A DNA stretch of 36,582 nucleotides from JBCDBH01 sp039184055 (GTDB taxonomy: Bacteria > Acidobacteriota > Thermoanaerobaculia > Multivoradales > J023). The notes under the pieces were generated by a model. The model saw only the letters and a program-made list of their open reading frames with translations, made no database searches and was not told the DNA's origin. The position numbers and the translations under genes are program-made. The DNA is taken from contig JBCDBH010000015.1 of NCBI GenBank assembly GCA_039184055.1, positions 1 to 36,582 of the forward strand, given 5' to 3'. Positions 11,201-21,100 of this stretch are shown in pieces. Position 1 is the stretch's first letter, and each line of letters opens with the position of its first letter.

Positions 11201-12092
11201 GGCTGATCTCGGTACCAGCGAGCAGATAGTCGGCGAGCACGAAGAAGACGTCGTCGTCGATCCGCTGGCCGTCGAGACGATCGAAGGTCTTGAGCGACGG
11301 ATCGAGCCGTACCCAGGTGTCGGGCGTGCCCCCGGGACGGGCGCCACGATCGGGAATGTAGTCGAGGTGCGCTTTGACCCACACGTGAGGCATGCGTGCC
11401 GCGACGACCTGGCTGCCATCGAGAATCAAGACCACCGGTAAGCCTGCCGTGGTCAACATGTCGCCAGCGCGCACCGGATCGTCGACTCCGGTGATGGCGA
11501 GCAAAAGCGAAGGTTCGATCTCGACCTCACCCCACTCGAGCCGCGCATCGACCCCGGCGGCCACCAGGAGATGTTGCAGCAACCACGCCTGATCCCACGC
11601 CGTGCCTCGGCCTTCCCACAGCGTGCCCACAGGCGGTGAGTCAGCGCCCCACTTGGGATCGAAATCGACGTTGTCGTGCACGTGGGCGAAGATCGCCGCC
11701 GGCGAATCACCCAGGCTGGTGGCGAAGGCGTCGATCTCGGCGGACGGCGTGATGCCGTTGCGCTGCAGCACCCGGGGCGGCGGCGCGATGGCGCTCGAAC
11801 GCTCGGCGGCGACCCCGCTCAACGCACCAGCCTCACGGGTGCGCGCCTTCCGGCTGACGTTGCGAAACGGCAGCCGATCGCCGACCGGACCGCTCAGCTC
11901 ACGGTCGGTGATCGCGGCGCGCCGACCGGCAACCGACGGTGCGACCGTGCTTTCTCCCTCTCCAGCCATCTGGAAACCCCGCTCCTGTGCTTCGACGGAG
12001 CGGAGGCCGTCGACGATCGGGACGACCACGACGATGATGAAGGCGAGGACGAGGATTCGATGTCGACGAATCGCGTTACGCAAAGTATTCAT
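5250..12092 (-). CDS. Exported YD/Rhs-repeat protein with transglutaminase-like N-terminus and candidate PD-(D/E)XK C-terminal toxin
   Basis: The product is 2,280 residues from the ATG at 12092. A TTG seven codons upstream is possible but lacks a spaced ribosome binding site. Residues 1-35 are a Sec signal peptide: basic start, hydrophobic core LVLAFIIVVVVPIVDGL, likely cut near SVEA-Q. About 95-275 is a transglutaminase-like fold (GRGTAWDQAWLL, MPHVWVKAHLDY, DTWVRLDPS) that keeps His and Asp but has no Cys, so it is probably not catalytic. An Rhs-type entry domain (VIRTYDSRD, FGHGWRLSL) lies near 815-850, followed by about 1,000 residues of YD repeats. The Rhs-associated core (GARDYDPATGRFLSRDPLGP, then NANPRLFSDPTGL) ends near 2050. 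The last 230 residues differ from the shell and fit a toxin tip. There is no PAAR or other T6SS N-terminal domain, so export appears to be Sec-based, as in WapA-like proteins. The gene follows the giant gene by 33 nt. Confidence 0.93.
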   Translation of the reverse strand: MNTLRNAIRRHRILVLAFIIVVVVPIVDGLRSVEAQERGFQMAGEGESTVAPSVAGRRAAITDRELSGPVGDRLPFRNVSRKARTREAGALSGVAAERSSAIAPPPRVLQRNGITPSAEIDAFATSLGDSPAAIFAHVHDNVDFDPKWGADSPPVGTLWEGRGTAWDQAWLLQHLLVAAGVDARLEWGEVEIEPSLLLAITGVDDPVRAGDMLTTAGLPVVLILDGSQVVAARMPHVWVKAHLDYIPDRGARPGGTPDTWVRLDPSLKTFDRLDGQRIDDDVFFVLADYLLAGTEISPRADYEADLQAFLTGLGLGGLDDVKPLRDIRGEDFPFVPGTLRAKIVSVSGESEAFPDAYHVRLGLEVREEGGAQLAIWTTPLASVYGGLFELRWPGATAADQATLDLYGGVFATPPYEVDLRPSLVLDGVEVATGSAIGSAEDAEIVATVTPPAGLDIGNGVPILASWELFVGEPSALIFDLGSTPQPVVDGYAQTAAALTDPDDVLVASLATAGAIFLRDQADDLDHLAALEWYRPINLGTAVLAVKRGAVSTTSDGTPETFSAGPLSLVVGARTLGLFPVDGVQTSTVPALEVIGAQGSVREGEALTTVFGGEHVTAVGFLTRAVREGQTLTRVDDTNVDAALAAAELGIDAEVAIAFGVSQGAIAWIPENQIEINSFDTTGYILEDPVTGAGGYFVSFERRYLPLVGAVVFHTPADLDAITAPVDVVASIEIENIETWSLSSRPVGETGTTPIASGTGAVDNRLLGQFDPTLLRNGSYELVLTGQDSAGQSVTGLITVTVEGGLKIGNFTLPFLDLQLSVLGIDIDVIRTYDSRDRRVGDFGHGWRLSLSDVQLRENVPPGLRWQGTRTGGPLPSYCIVPTRPHLVTVVLPGDEVYRFQPTPTPQCSPIVPPQVIDFEYRPLGRTRGSLRPIDQNLRANVVGSFPGPIELWDQQTVQPHDGATYELVTDDGRIFIIHDQDGLRSITDRNGNVLSVSSTGINHSAGIDLDIVRDGAGRIETITDPEGNQMIYDYDLAGDLVSVIDTAGDETRFSYVDDHYLDTIFLPSGEEILAAEYDGDGRLLSTCRNGACFDRSSEDGAEVWTDATGRETTMAYNDRGDIIALTESYLGESRTYNFEYNDFGQVTRQVDPDGGETLVSYDGRGNRESITTPFPVGADAADYTTTMTYEDNRVTSVTFPGGLTLTADYDDRGNLLEIRQGDRLVEKRTYRADGALLSEEDAFGVFAYSDIDAMGRPGEITDPRGVVLSGDYDANGRATELSVDGGPPSTFSYDGRGRQLTAQYANGASATYSYGGTDQWETFDSSGTGVIRRVEDVNDRLRGLEVRGRTDTLYSYDLSGRVRLAEGPLDRDTTYEYDPFGAVAKIIAPNTGETEFERDSMGRVLEITDALDHVTSFTYKRGGSPETFTDARDNTWTFDQTPNASAVTDPLSRTTTTYLDAYGSPVRTVFADTTERRLEYLEDVPLGEEGSFVSKVIDELGRERSYGYDELGDLVSATDLAGEVYTFIASGSESTITAPNGETVVFDADDSFYSFRFGDGGVTRFDLAADRQPTKKTLPSGATLDYGYDAFRRRDTVTDSATGEVHTFGWNDANEMTSTTDVGGTTTLDYDKLGDLTSKEMPDGSRVVYHRDVLGQVEQVELWPPGAAAAVRVIDYVYDASGNLTRVVDPVAGTTVYDYHPDIDRLERRTLPNGVITDYGYDARDRVTSMVHRAADGTVIASYDYVRDLTGEPTRITREDGSYTILGYDGALRLERETRYAADGTQIDEVAYTYDTAGNRMTVDDGSEVAAYAYDAGFQISAVTRPSGNDESYAFDADGQLETMVRDGVTTTLDHSTAGQLLAVTRSAATVSYRYDALGNRVAATDPGGGRRFIVAPTPQGVLEQPHMVTDDSGALVSGYVHAGADPLMRFDAAGEVFYLTDAMGTVIGLTDGSGAVVARFDYDSFGTLRSATGTAVSGPAGSGGDFRFHGAWLEEQTGLYHMGARDYDPATGRFLSRDPLGPRFNEPESTNPYLFANANPRLFSDPTGLFSIVSVNITMSVQNIVGTIRTVALNQIREEIRERLLEAVGKIVLNAMAAYLPVDFADVAKKVLELADEVGEDAPFWRRVELGIQRGLCWLTNDSAWVNFEPRIDRFSGKIDDDGFGCPAEEGKSAGRPAGTAFPDFYISQNSPKSNSGGVLLGEIKSSIRTFYYTWIKRRASGKFYRPEQFEAFTKHTRKFVPARLMALVAFNDGSDLMKASLAGEMVTEGVAGFIIVLK
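5253..5942 (-). other. Rhs C-terminal variable domain, candidate PD-(D/E)XK nuclease
   Basis: This is the part of the Rhs protein after the DPTGL core motif (residues 2051-2280). It opens with an amphipathic helical region. It then shows the ordered signature of restriction-endonuclease-like folds: D2185 in PDFY, E2204-x-K2206 in LLGEIKSS 19 residues later, and Q2230 in EQFEAF on the following helix. The chain ends with MALVAFNDGSD and a hydrophobic strand, GFIIVLK. The motif spacing is right for the fold, but I infer activity from pattern only. DNA is the likely substrate if it is active. Confidence 0.55.
11262..11810 (-). other. Transglutaminase-like domain of the Rhs protein, Cys missing
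   Basis: Residues 95-275 follow the transglutaminase/cysteine-protease layout. A helix (DQAWLLQHLLVAAGVDAR) normally carries the nucleophilic Cys just before it, then come the His strand (PHVWVKA) and the Asp strand (WVRLDPS). Where the family has G-x-C, this protein reads GRGTAWDQA, with no Cys nearby. A structural or binding role is more likely than cross-linking. Confidence 0.6.
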
Positions 12093-12125
12093 GCTCGACT
12101 CTCTCTCGATCAATCAGCTGGAAGA

Positions 12126-15100
12126 TCACGGCACCGGCAAGCAACCGTCGAAGCGACGCAGGTTGCTTTGCCCGTTGCCTTGAATCGACGCGGCGATGAG
12201 CGCGCCGTTGTGCTGGCCATTGTTGAATTGCACCGCGGCACGGGGCGCCAAGACGGTGCCCTGCATACCGATGCTCTGCATCACCAGGCTGGTCGCCTGG
12301 TGGAGATTGAAAACGACGTGCTCGGCGTCGGTCCCGTTCAAGGTGAAACCGAAGTTCTGGATGGTCACCGCCGCGCCGTCGACGTTGATCAACACCGACG
12401 CACCGGCCGGCACGTTGATGGTGAAGCTGGTCGCCGACGACAGGTTGCTCGCCGGGACGGTAAACACGTTGAGCTCGGGATCGGTGCCGTCGAGGGTGAT
12501 CGCGTTCCACGGTGGAATGGTCACGGGGCCGGTGTCGGCGACCTGGGCCATCGAGTCGGCGAGCCCTTCGAGATAGAGACGCTCGGCGACGAAGTCGATC
12601 GGCGTGCCCTGGTAGTCGATGCCATCGACGATGGTGACCCCGTTGAGCTGCGCCGAGGTGCCCCAGGCGACGTCGCCATGGTGCACCTGACCGTTGTTGA
12701 AGGTCAGACTCAGCCCGGCGACCAGGGCGTCACCTCCCGTGACCGTCTCGAGCAAACCGATGCTGTAGTTCGACAGCTGCAGGTGACCGCCAGCGGCCAT
12801 CCGCCCCTCGGCGTCCGAGTTGTTCTGGTTGAGGTTGCCGAAGGCGAAAACGTTGAAGGCGCCCGAGGTTCCGAACGGCTGGGTGACACAGGCGCCGCCA
12901 CCACCGGTCTCGACATCGTCGTCGAGGATGGTGCCGAGCCCCTGGGCGTCACCGAGCACGCCCCCGGTGGGACGATCGAGACGCAGGTAGTAGATCTCGT
13001 CGTCTTCGACCTCGGTGTCACCCAGCACCGGCACGACGGCGTCGATCGTCCGCTCACCCGGGAGGAAGCCGGTGCTGCCCACGGGCGCGACGTAGTCGAC
13101 ACCCGGGGTGGCATCACCCTCGGCGGTGAACAGGTCAACGACGATGTTCTGGCTCGACGGATGACTCAACGAGAGCGTGAACACCGCGTCGACCGAGCCC
13201 GTGTCGCCTTCAATGACGTCGACATCGTCCACCGACACCGCTGGCCGGCTGACGATGCCCTGGGTGACCGGGAAGTCCGGAAGCTCACCCACCGCGCCAC
13301 CGCCACCGCTCGCCGGCAAGCAGCCGACGAAGGGATGGTGATGCGATTCACCGGTGCCCTGGAGCGACGCGGCGATCAGCGAGCCGTCGAGCGCGCCGTT
13401 GTTGAAGTGCACCGCGGCATGGGGCGCCAGGATGCTCGCCTGCACACCGATGCTCTGCATCACCAGGGACGTCGCCTGGTGCAGGTTGAAGAGCACCCGG
13501 CGACGCTCCGCGCCACCCTGGAGGAAGAAACCGAAGTTCTGCATCGTCACCGCCGTGCCGTCGACGTTGATCAGCGCCGTGGCGCCGCTCGGGACGTCGA
13601 TGGTCAGGCCGGTCGACGATTGCAGCGCCGTCGCGCTCAGGGTGAAGACGTTGAGCTCCGCGTCGGTCCCGGTGAGCGTGATCGCGCCCCACGGGGCGAC
13701 GTCGGTGGTGCCGTTGACCTCGGTCGCGGCGAAGCTCGCCGACAGGGCCTCGAGACGTGTCCGCTCGGCGACGAAGTCGATCGGCGTGTCCTGGCGCACC
13801 GTGCCGTCGGGCACGTCGACCCGGGTCAGCTGCACTGTGCCGCCATGGACGACGTTGCCACCGTACACCGTGCCGTCGGTGAAGATCAGGTTGCCCCCGG
13901 CGACCAGACGATCGTCCGTGCCACCCGATGCCGGCACCAAGCGGGCGACGCCATAGCTCTGGAGCTGGACGTTGCCGCCAGCGGCCACGCGGCCCTCGGC
14001 GTCGGTGGCGTTCTGGATCAGATCGCCAAAGAGGAAGAGGTTGAAGCCACCGGCGAGGTCGAGCACGTCGGGCGCACAGCCACCGGCGCCGTCGTCATCA
14101 AGGATGACGCCGATGGCCTCTGGATCGATCGCCGTCGCCGCCGAGCCGGTCGTATCGAGCACCACGAAGAGATGCTCAGCGTCTTCGAGCACGAGGTCGT
14201 CGAGCAGCGGGACCCGCAGCTCGGCGGTGGTCGCACCGGCCGGAATCGTCACCGTACCCGCGAGCACCGGCAAGTAGTCCTCATCGGCGAGCGCCGTGCC
14301 GTCGACGGTCGACCACGCGAAGGTGAGGTCCTCGTCGAGCGGGCAGCTCAGCGTCACGACATGGACCAGCTCGCCCTCGGACTCGACGGCTACCGCATCG
14401 GCGATGTCGAGCACCGGGGTCCGCAAGGCCACGAGCGACAGGTCGTCGAAACGCACATCGTTGCCGGTGGCCGATTGCTGCGTCGCCAGCAGGCGCACCC
14501 GGATCCGACGCGTGCCGACCGGCGCCAGACGATCATCGGTCAGCTCGGTCCAGGCGGTCTCGGCGATGGCGCCACTGTCGTAGCTGTCGAGCAACGTGCC
14601 GTCGCCAGCACGGTACTCCACCACCACCCGGGCCTCGTCACGCACCGGCTCGTCGGCCGATTGCACCCACGCAGTCAAGGCGAAGGGCTGCGCGCCCGTG
14701 TCGATGACGTCGGCAAACGCCGAGACGTCGACCGATTGCGCCAGCTCGGCGCTCGCCACGTCCACCGGCGCCGCGAAGGCGTGGGTGGTGTCGGCCAGCG
14801 CGACCGGCGCCCAGGCGGCACCGAGGATCGGTGTCCAGCCCAGCGGTAGGGTCGACGATGCTTCGGCGCTCCGGTTGACCAGGAGCTCGGTCGACGGGCA
14901 CGGCTCGTCGTCGGCGATGGTCACCTGACCGCTGGCGTCGACGAGCTGCAGCGCGATCGGATCCGTGAGCTCGACCCGGAAGGTCTCCGCCTCTTCGAGA
15001 CGGTCGTCGTCGAGGATCGGAATCGAGATCGTGCCGCTGGTCTCCCCGGCCGGGATCGTCAGGGTGCCGGTCGCCGAGGTGTAGTCGGCGTCGGCGGTCG

Positions 15101-18100
15101 CGGTCTCGGCCACCGTCGTGTACGTGACGCTGACGTCGACCAACGAGGCGCGATCCAAGGTCACGGTGAGCACTGCCACCGGATCGAAACCCTCGGTCAC
15201 CGTGACGTCGTCGATCGACGCCTCGGGGCGAATCTCGACCGGGGTCACGGTCGGGTCGTCGGCCTCAGGCGTATCCGGATCGTCCGAGAGCACGGTACCG
15301 AGCTCGAGACTGGTCACCGACGCCTGGTTGGCGATCTCGTCGGCCCCACCTGAAGGGAACGGATCGTCGATCGCGACGCGGAAGCTGACCGTCGCCACCG
15401 CGCCCGGCGCCAGATCACCGATCGTCACCGTCGGCGGCGTCTCGCCGCTCACGACACCGGTATCGGTACCGAGCGAGCTGGCCACCAGGGTGCTCGCCGT
15501 CGGCACCGGATCGCTGAGCACGACATCGCGGACGATCGCCGTACCCGTGCTGGTCACCGTGATCGTGTAGGTCAGCTCGTCACCCGGATTGGCGACGCCG
15601 TTGCCGTTGGCGTCGAGACTCAGCGTGTCGATCTTGCTGACCGAGAGCCCGGCCTGATCGTCGTCGAGAATCGTGCCCAGACCTTCGATATCGCCCGGTA
15701 AGGCCTGGCTCAGGTTGCTCAGCACGACGGTGAAGGTCTCGTCGGTCTCGTCGAAGAGATCGCCGAGCACCGGCACCGTGATCGTGGTGCCGAGGCTGCC
15801 GGGCGCGACGCTCATGATGCCGCTCACCAGCGTGTAGTCCTCGGCCTCGGTCGCCGACCCGGCCACCACCGTGTAGTCGGCGGTGATCGGGAAGGACGAC
15901 GGCGCGCTCAGACCGACCGCGAAGACGGCGTCGACCGAACCGGTATCGCCTTCGGTGACCGTGACGTCACCGATCGCCAAGACCGGCGTCGGATCGTCGT
16001 CGAGGATCGTGCCCACACCCGTGTCGTCCACCAGCACGCCACCGTCGGCGTCGCTGAGGGTGACGGTGAAGGTCTCGTCGAGCTCGTCGAGCAAGTCGTC
16101 GAGCACCGCGACCGGAATCGTTGCGCTGGTCTCGCCGGCTGGAATCGTCACCGTGCCGCTCGCCGCCGTGTAGTCGGCGCCCGCGACAGCGCTGCCATCG
16201 GCGGTCGTGTAGCTGACGGTGACGGCCCGGTTGCTCGACTGTGACAGGAGAACGGTGAACACCGCGTCGACGTCGGCTTCGGTCACCGTCACGTCGTCGA
16301 TCGACACCTCGGGCGTGATGATCACGTCGGTTTCGGTCGGGTCGTCGACTTCGGGAGTCGACGGATCGTCCGACGGCACGTCGGTCAGACGCGCGCTGGT
16401 GACGAAGGCCTGGTTGGCCACCGAGGTGACAGCGAGCGGGAACGGATCGTCCACCGTCACCCGGAAGCTGACGGCGGCGCTCTCAGTCGGCTCGAGATCA
16501 CCGAGCGCGATCTCGATCGGATCCTCACTGGTCACTGCGCCCTGCGAGCTCTGCACCGAGCCGAGCACCAAGGCAGTGTCGGCCGGAATCGTGTCGCGGA
16601 GCACCGCGTCGACCACACCGGTGTTGCCGGTGCTCTCGACGCTCAGGGTGTAGAGCAGCTCGTCACCCGGCGAGACCACGCCGTCGTTGTCGAGATCGAC
16701 GACCAGGGTCGCCGTCTTCTCGATCCGCAGTTCAGGCATCGTCGTGATCGGCGTCACCGTCGGGTCGGCCTCACCACCGACATCCGGATCGTCGGTGAGC
16801 ACGTCGTCGAGCCCGGTCGACGCGACCGCGCCCTGGTTGATGATCTCGCTCACCCCCGTGGCGATCGGCGCGTCGATGACGACGCGGAAGTCGATCGTCA
16901 CGTCGGTACCCACAGGCAGCTCGCCGACGGCCACCTGGATGGCGTCACCCGGCGCGGTGCCGGTCTCGGTCACCGTGCCTTGCGAGCTCGTCACCGACCC
17001 GGCTTCGAGCGTGGTGTGAACCGGCACCAGGTCGACGAAGAGCACGTCCACCGCGGCGGTGTTGCCGAGATTGCGTAGCGTGATCGTGTAGGCCAGCGTG
17101 TCACCCGGCGACGGCGAACCGTCGCCGTCGGCATCAACGGCCACGCTATCCGTCTTCTCGGCCACCAAGCGTGGCGTCGCGGTGACCATGGTCACGGTCG
17201 GATCGGCGTCACCACCGACGTCAGGATCGTCGGTGAGCAGCGCCGGGAGCTGATCGGAGAAGACATTGCCCTGGTTCGAGATCTCGTCGATCCCGAGCGG
17301 GAACGGCGAGTCGAGGGTGACGTCGAAGCTCACCGTCGCGCTCGTCGCGGGCGCCACGGTACCGAGATCGACCTCGAGCGGCTCTTCACTGAGCACGCTA
17401 CCGAGACTGCTGGTCACCGAACCGAGCACCAGGGCGGTGTTCGTCGGCACCAAATCGGTGAAACGCACGCCCGTGGCCTCGCCGTCGCCGGTGTTGGTGA
17501 TCGTCACGACATAGCGCACGACGTCGCCCGGGGACGGCACGCCGTCACCATCGACGTCGTCGAACAGGCTGTCGACCTTGGTCGCGCCGAGCTCGGGATC
17601 GGCCACCACCGGAATCACGGTGGGATCGACGTCACCCGGGAGAGTCGGATCGTCGGAGAGCACAGTCGGGAGCTCACTACTGGTCACCGACGCCTGGTTG
17701 ACGACCTCGTCGAGATCGGCGTCGTCGAGCACGGATTCGAAGCTCACCGTGACGCTGGTACCCGAAGCCAACGTGCCGAGATCGATCTGCAGCGGAGACT
17801 CGCTGACGATCACACCGGCGCTGGTGGTCGCGCTACCGACGACCACCGTGGTGCCGGTGGGCACTGGATCGTCGAGCACGACGTTGGTGAGCTCGCTCTC
17901 ACCCGTGTTGGTCACGACGAGATCCCAACGCACCGCTTCACCCGGCGCAACGCTACCCTCACCCCCGGCATCGAGCGCGGTCTTGACGACCTCGAGCGCC
18001 GGACGCAGGACGGTGACGCTATCCACCGCACTGTTGTTGGCGGTGAGCGGATCGGGTGTGGTGGCGGTCACGGTCGCGGTGTTGGTCACCGGCGACGACG

Positions 18101-21100
18101 CGTCGGTGGCCACCGCGACGTCGAGGTTGACGGTCGGCAGCGATGTCGCCGGTGCCAGTGGCCCCGGATGCGCACAGGTGACGACACCCGGCGTGCTTTC
18201 GACACAGCTCCAACCATCACCACTCGCGGCGACGAAACCGAGCCCGGTGGGCAAGGTGTCGGTGATCTCGATGGCGTAGGCCGCCGACGGACCGACGTTG
18301 CTCACCACGAGCTCGAAACGACCGCTGCCTCCGGCCACGAAATCCGCCGCGTGGCTCTTGGCCAGGGACAGATCGGCCGACGGCAAGAGCTGCGTCTCAT
18401 CGGTGGCGACGTTGTCGGTGGGCTCGAGATCGGCCACCCCGGCACCCGGCACGACCGTGACGGTGTTGCTCAACGTTCCGGTGGCTGCGGGATCGATGAT
18501 GCCGTTCACTGTAAGCGTGACGGTGTCACCGAGACCGAGCGCCACCCCACTCCACAGCCCGGTGGCTGGATCGAAGGTACCGCGATCGACCTGATAGACC
18601 GGCGAGAGCAACGCCGGCGTCGGCTCGTCGACCTGCACGCTGGGCGCCACGCCCGAACCGTTGTTGGTGACGGTGATCACGTACTCGGTCGCCTCGCCCG
18701 GTACCGCCGTGTCGCGGTTGTCGGTCTTGGTGACGGCGAGATCGGGATTCGCCTCGCGCTGGATCTTCTGGGCGATGGCATCGGCGTATTGGCCGAAGTT
18801 GCCCACCGTGATCACGAAGCCTTCCGGCCCGCCCTGCGGCTGTGGCCGCACCATGTTGTTGAGCAGAGTGAGATCGATACCACTGCCGACACCGATCGCG
18901 TTGATCACGTCGACGCCCTGCGCCAGCGCCGAGTTGGCGGCCGCATAGGCCTGGTTGCGATCCGAGCGACCATCGGTCGAGACGTCGATGATCTGTTTGG
19001 CGCTGAACGGGGTCGCCTGGGTGAGGATCGGCGCCGCCGCCGACACACAGCTGTGGATCGCCGTGCCGCCATTGAGCTTGCCGATCGAACGGATCCGTTG
19101 TGCCACCGCCGCCGCATTGTTGCGGTCGATGACGATCGGCTCGATCTCGAAACGGGTGTTGCTGTTGAATTGCAGCACCGAGATCCGCACCGTGCCGTTG
19201 TGAGGCACGACCGTCGGATCTTCCACCGCCGCCGCCGTGCCGTTGAGCTGGAGCGTGAACTCGCTTCCCGAGATGCTGCCGCTGCCGTCCATGCACAACG
19301 CCAGATCGAGAATGATGCTGTCGTCGTCGCTGATGTAGGCCCGACCCTCGAGATCCTGGAAGACGATCTCCGGTGGGGTCGAGAGCGGGGTCAGCACGAG
19401 GTCGAAGCTCTCGTCCGGATCGGACTCGGTGTCGTCGAGCACGTCAACCAGCACCGAGGCGTAGCGCGAGCCGGCCGGAAAGCTCACCGTGCCGCTCGCG
19501 GCGACATAGTCCTCGCCGGCGCGGGCGGTACCGTCACGGGTGGTCCAGGCGAGATCGACCGCGACCGGCGCGGCACACGACAGGCTGATGTCGAACCGGG
19601 CCTGCTCGTTGCTGCCGCTACCGAACGCCAGACTCTCGGAGACATACGCGTCGCTCACCGCGAGCGTCGGTATGTCGAGCGAGACCAGCGATAGGGCGTC
19701 GAAGTAGACCTCCAGCGTGTCGGTGGTCGGATCGCCGGCGGCGTGGCTGGCGAGCAGACGGACGCGGATGGTCTCGGTGCCGAGCGGCGCGAGCCTGATG
19801 TCTTCGAGCTCCTGCCAAACGCTGTCGGCGAGCAGACCGGAGTCATAGCTCTCGAGCACCGTCCCGGCTCCGTCGCGATACTCGACCACGATCCGGGCTT
19901 CATCGATCGCCGCGTCGCCACCCGAGCGCACCGCGCCGGTGAAGCGGAAGCGTTGACCGCTGGCGATGGTCGTGGCGTAGGCCCGTACGTCGACGTCCTG
20001 CCGCAGCTCACCGGCGAGCGGTCCACCGGCGTCGATGTAGGCGGTGCCGGTGAACGGCGACGGGCTCGTACGACGTTGCACGAACGCATCGCCTTCGACG
20101 AGCACCCAATCGGGCACGACACCGGTCAGCGTCGGGGCTTCGCCATCGCCATTGACGAGCAGCTCGGGCCCGCTGCACTCGGGATTGTCGTCGTCGTCGA
20201 AAATGGTGCCGATCGCCCGGCTGTCGATCAACCTCGCATTCACGACACTGGAGAGATCGAGACGGAAGGTCTCGGTGCCCTCGACGAGGTCGTCAGGGAG
20301 CACGGTGACTTCGACCGTCTTGGTCTGCTCGAAGGGTGCGAAGACCAGCGTGCCGTTGGCGCGGAGGAAATCGACGCCACGGGTCGCGCTCTGGTTGATC
20401 GTGTCGTAATTCACCTGCACCGGCAGCTCGGAGGGCACCGAGAGCCTGATCGGGAAGGAAACGACGGCCTGCTCACCGGTGAGCGGCTCGAAGACCTCGA
20501 CGTCTTGCATGGTCAAGAACGGTGTCGGATCGTCGTCGAGCACGGTCAAGGACAGACGCGGTTTGGGCGTCGGCGCGTTGGCCGAGCTCACCAGGTCGAG
20601 ATAGAGCGTCTCGGTGTCTTCGTTGAAGAGGTCGCCGAAGACCGTCACCGGAACCTCTTTGACCGTCTCACCCGGGGCGAAAGTCAAGGTGACGTCGACC
20701 GGTGTGAAGTCGTCACCGCTTTCGGCGTCGACGGTGACGGTGGTGGCCTGAACGGTGACCGGCTCGTCGACCGCACAGGCGAGCACGACCTCGAAGACGA
20801 CGTCTTGCGATCCGGTATCGCCTTCGTCGACCACCAACGATTGCGACGACACGGTGGGCGTGCGCAGCGCGGTGAGCGACAGCTGGTCGAAGTAGACGTC
20901 GAGCGCCGAGTCGTGACCCTGATTGCGGGCCAGCAGACGGACCCGCAGCGTCCGGGTGCCCGACGGGGCCAGACGTAGATCGGCGAGCGCCGTCCAGCTG
21001 TCGAGGTCGATCAAATCACCCGAATCGTATTGGTCGATCAAGGCGCCACTGACGTCGAGATAGTCGACCGCCACCCGCGCGACGTCAGGAGTCGCTTCGA

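Noticed and set aside
12267..13467. Exact 22-35-nt repeats in the giant gene as CRISPR or mobile-element repeats
   Set aside because: They are in frame, separated by whole domain lengths, and encode conserved domain motifs.
11676..14849. A plus-strand open frame of over 1,000 codons opposite the end of the giant gene and the Rhs start
   Set aside because: It spans two genes on the other strand, has no ribosome binding site, and its Arg/Gly/Asp/Val-rich translation has no domain. Codon bias of the minus-strand genes keeps it open.
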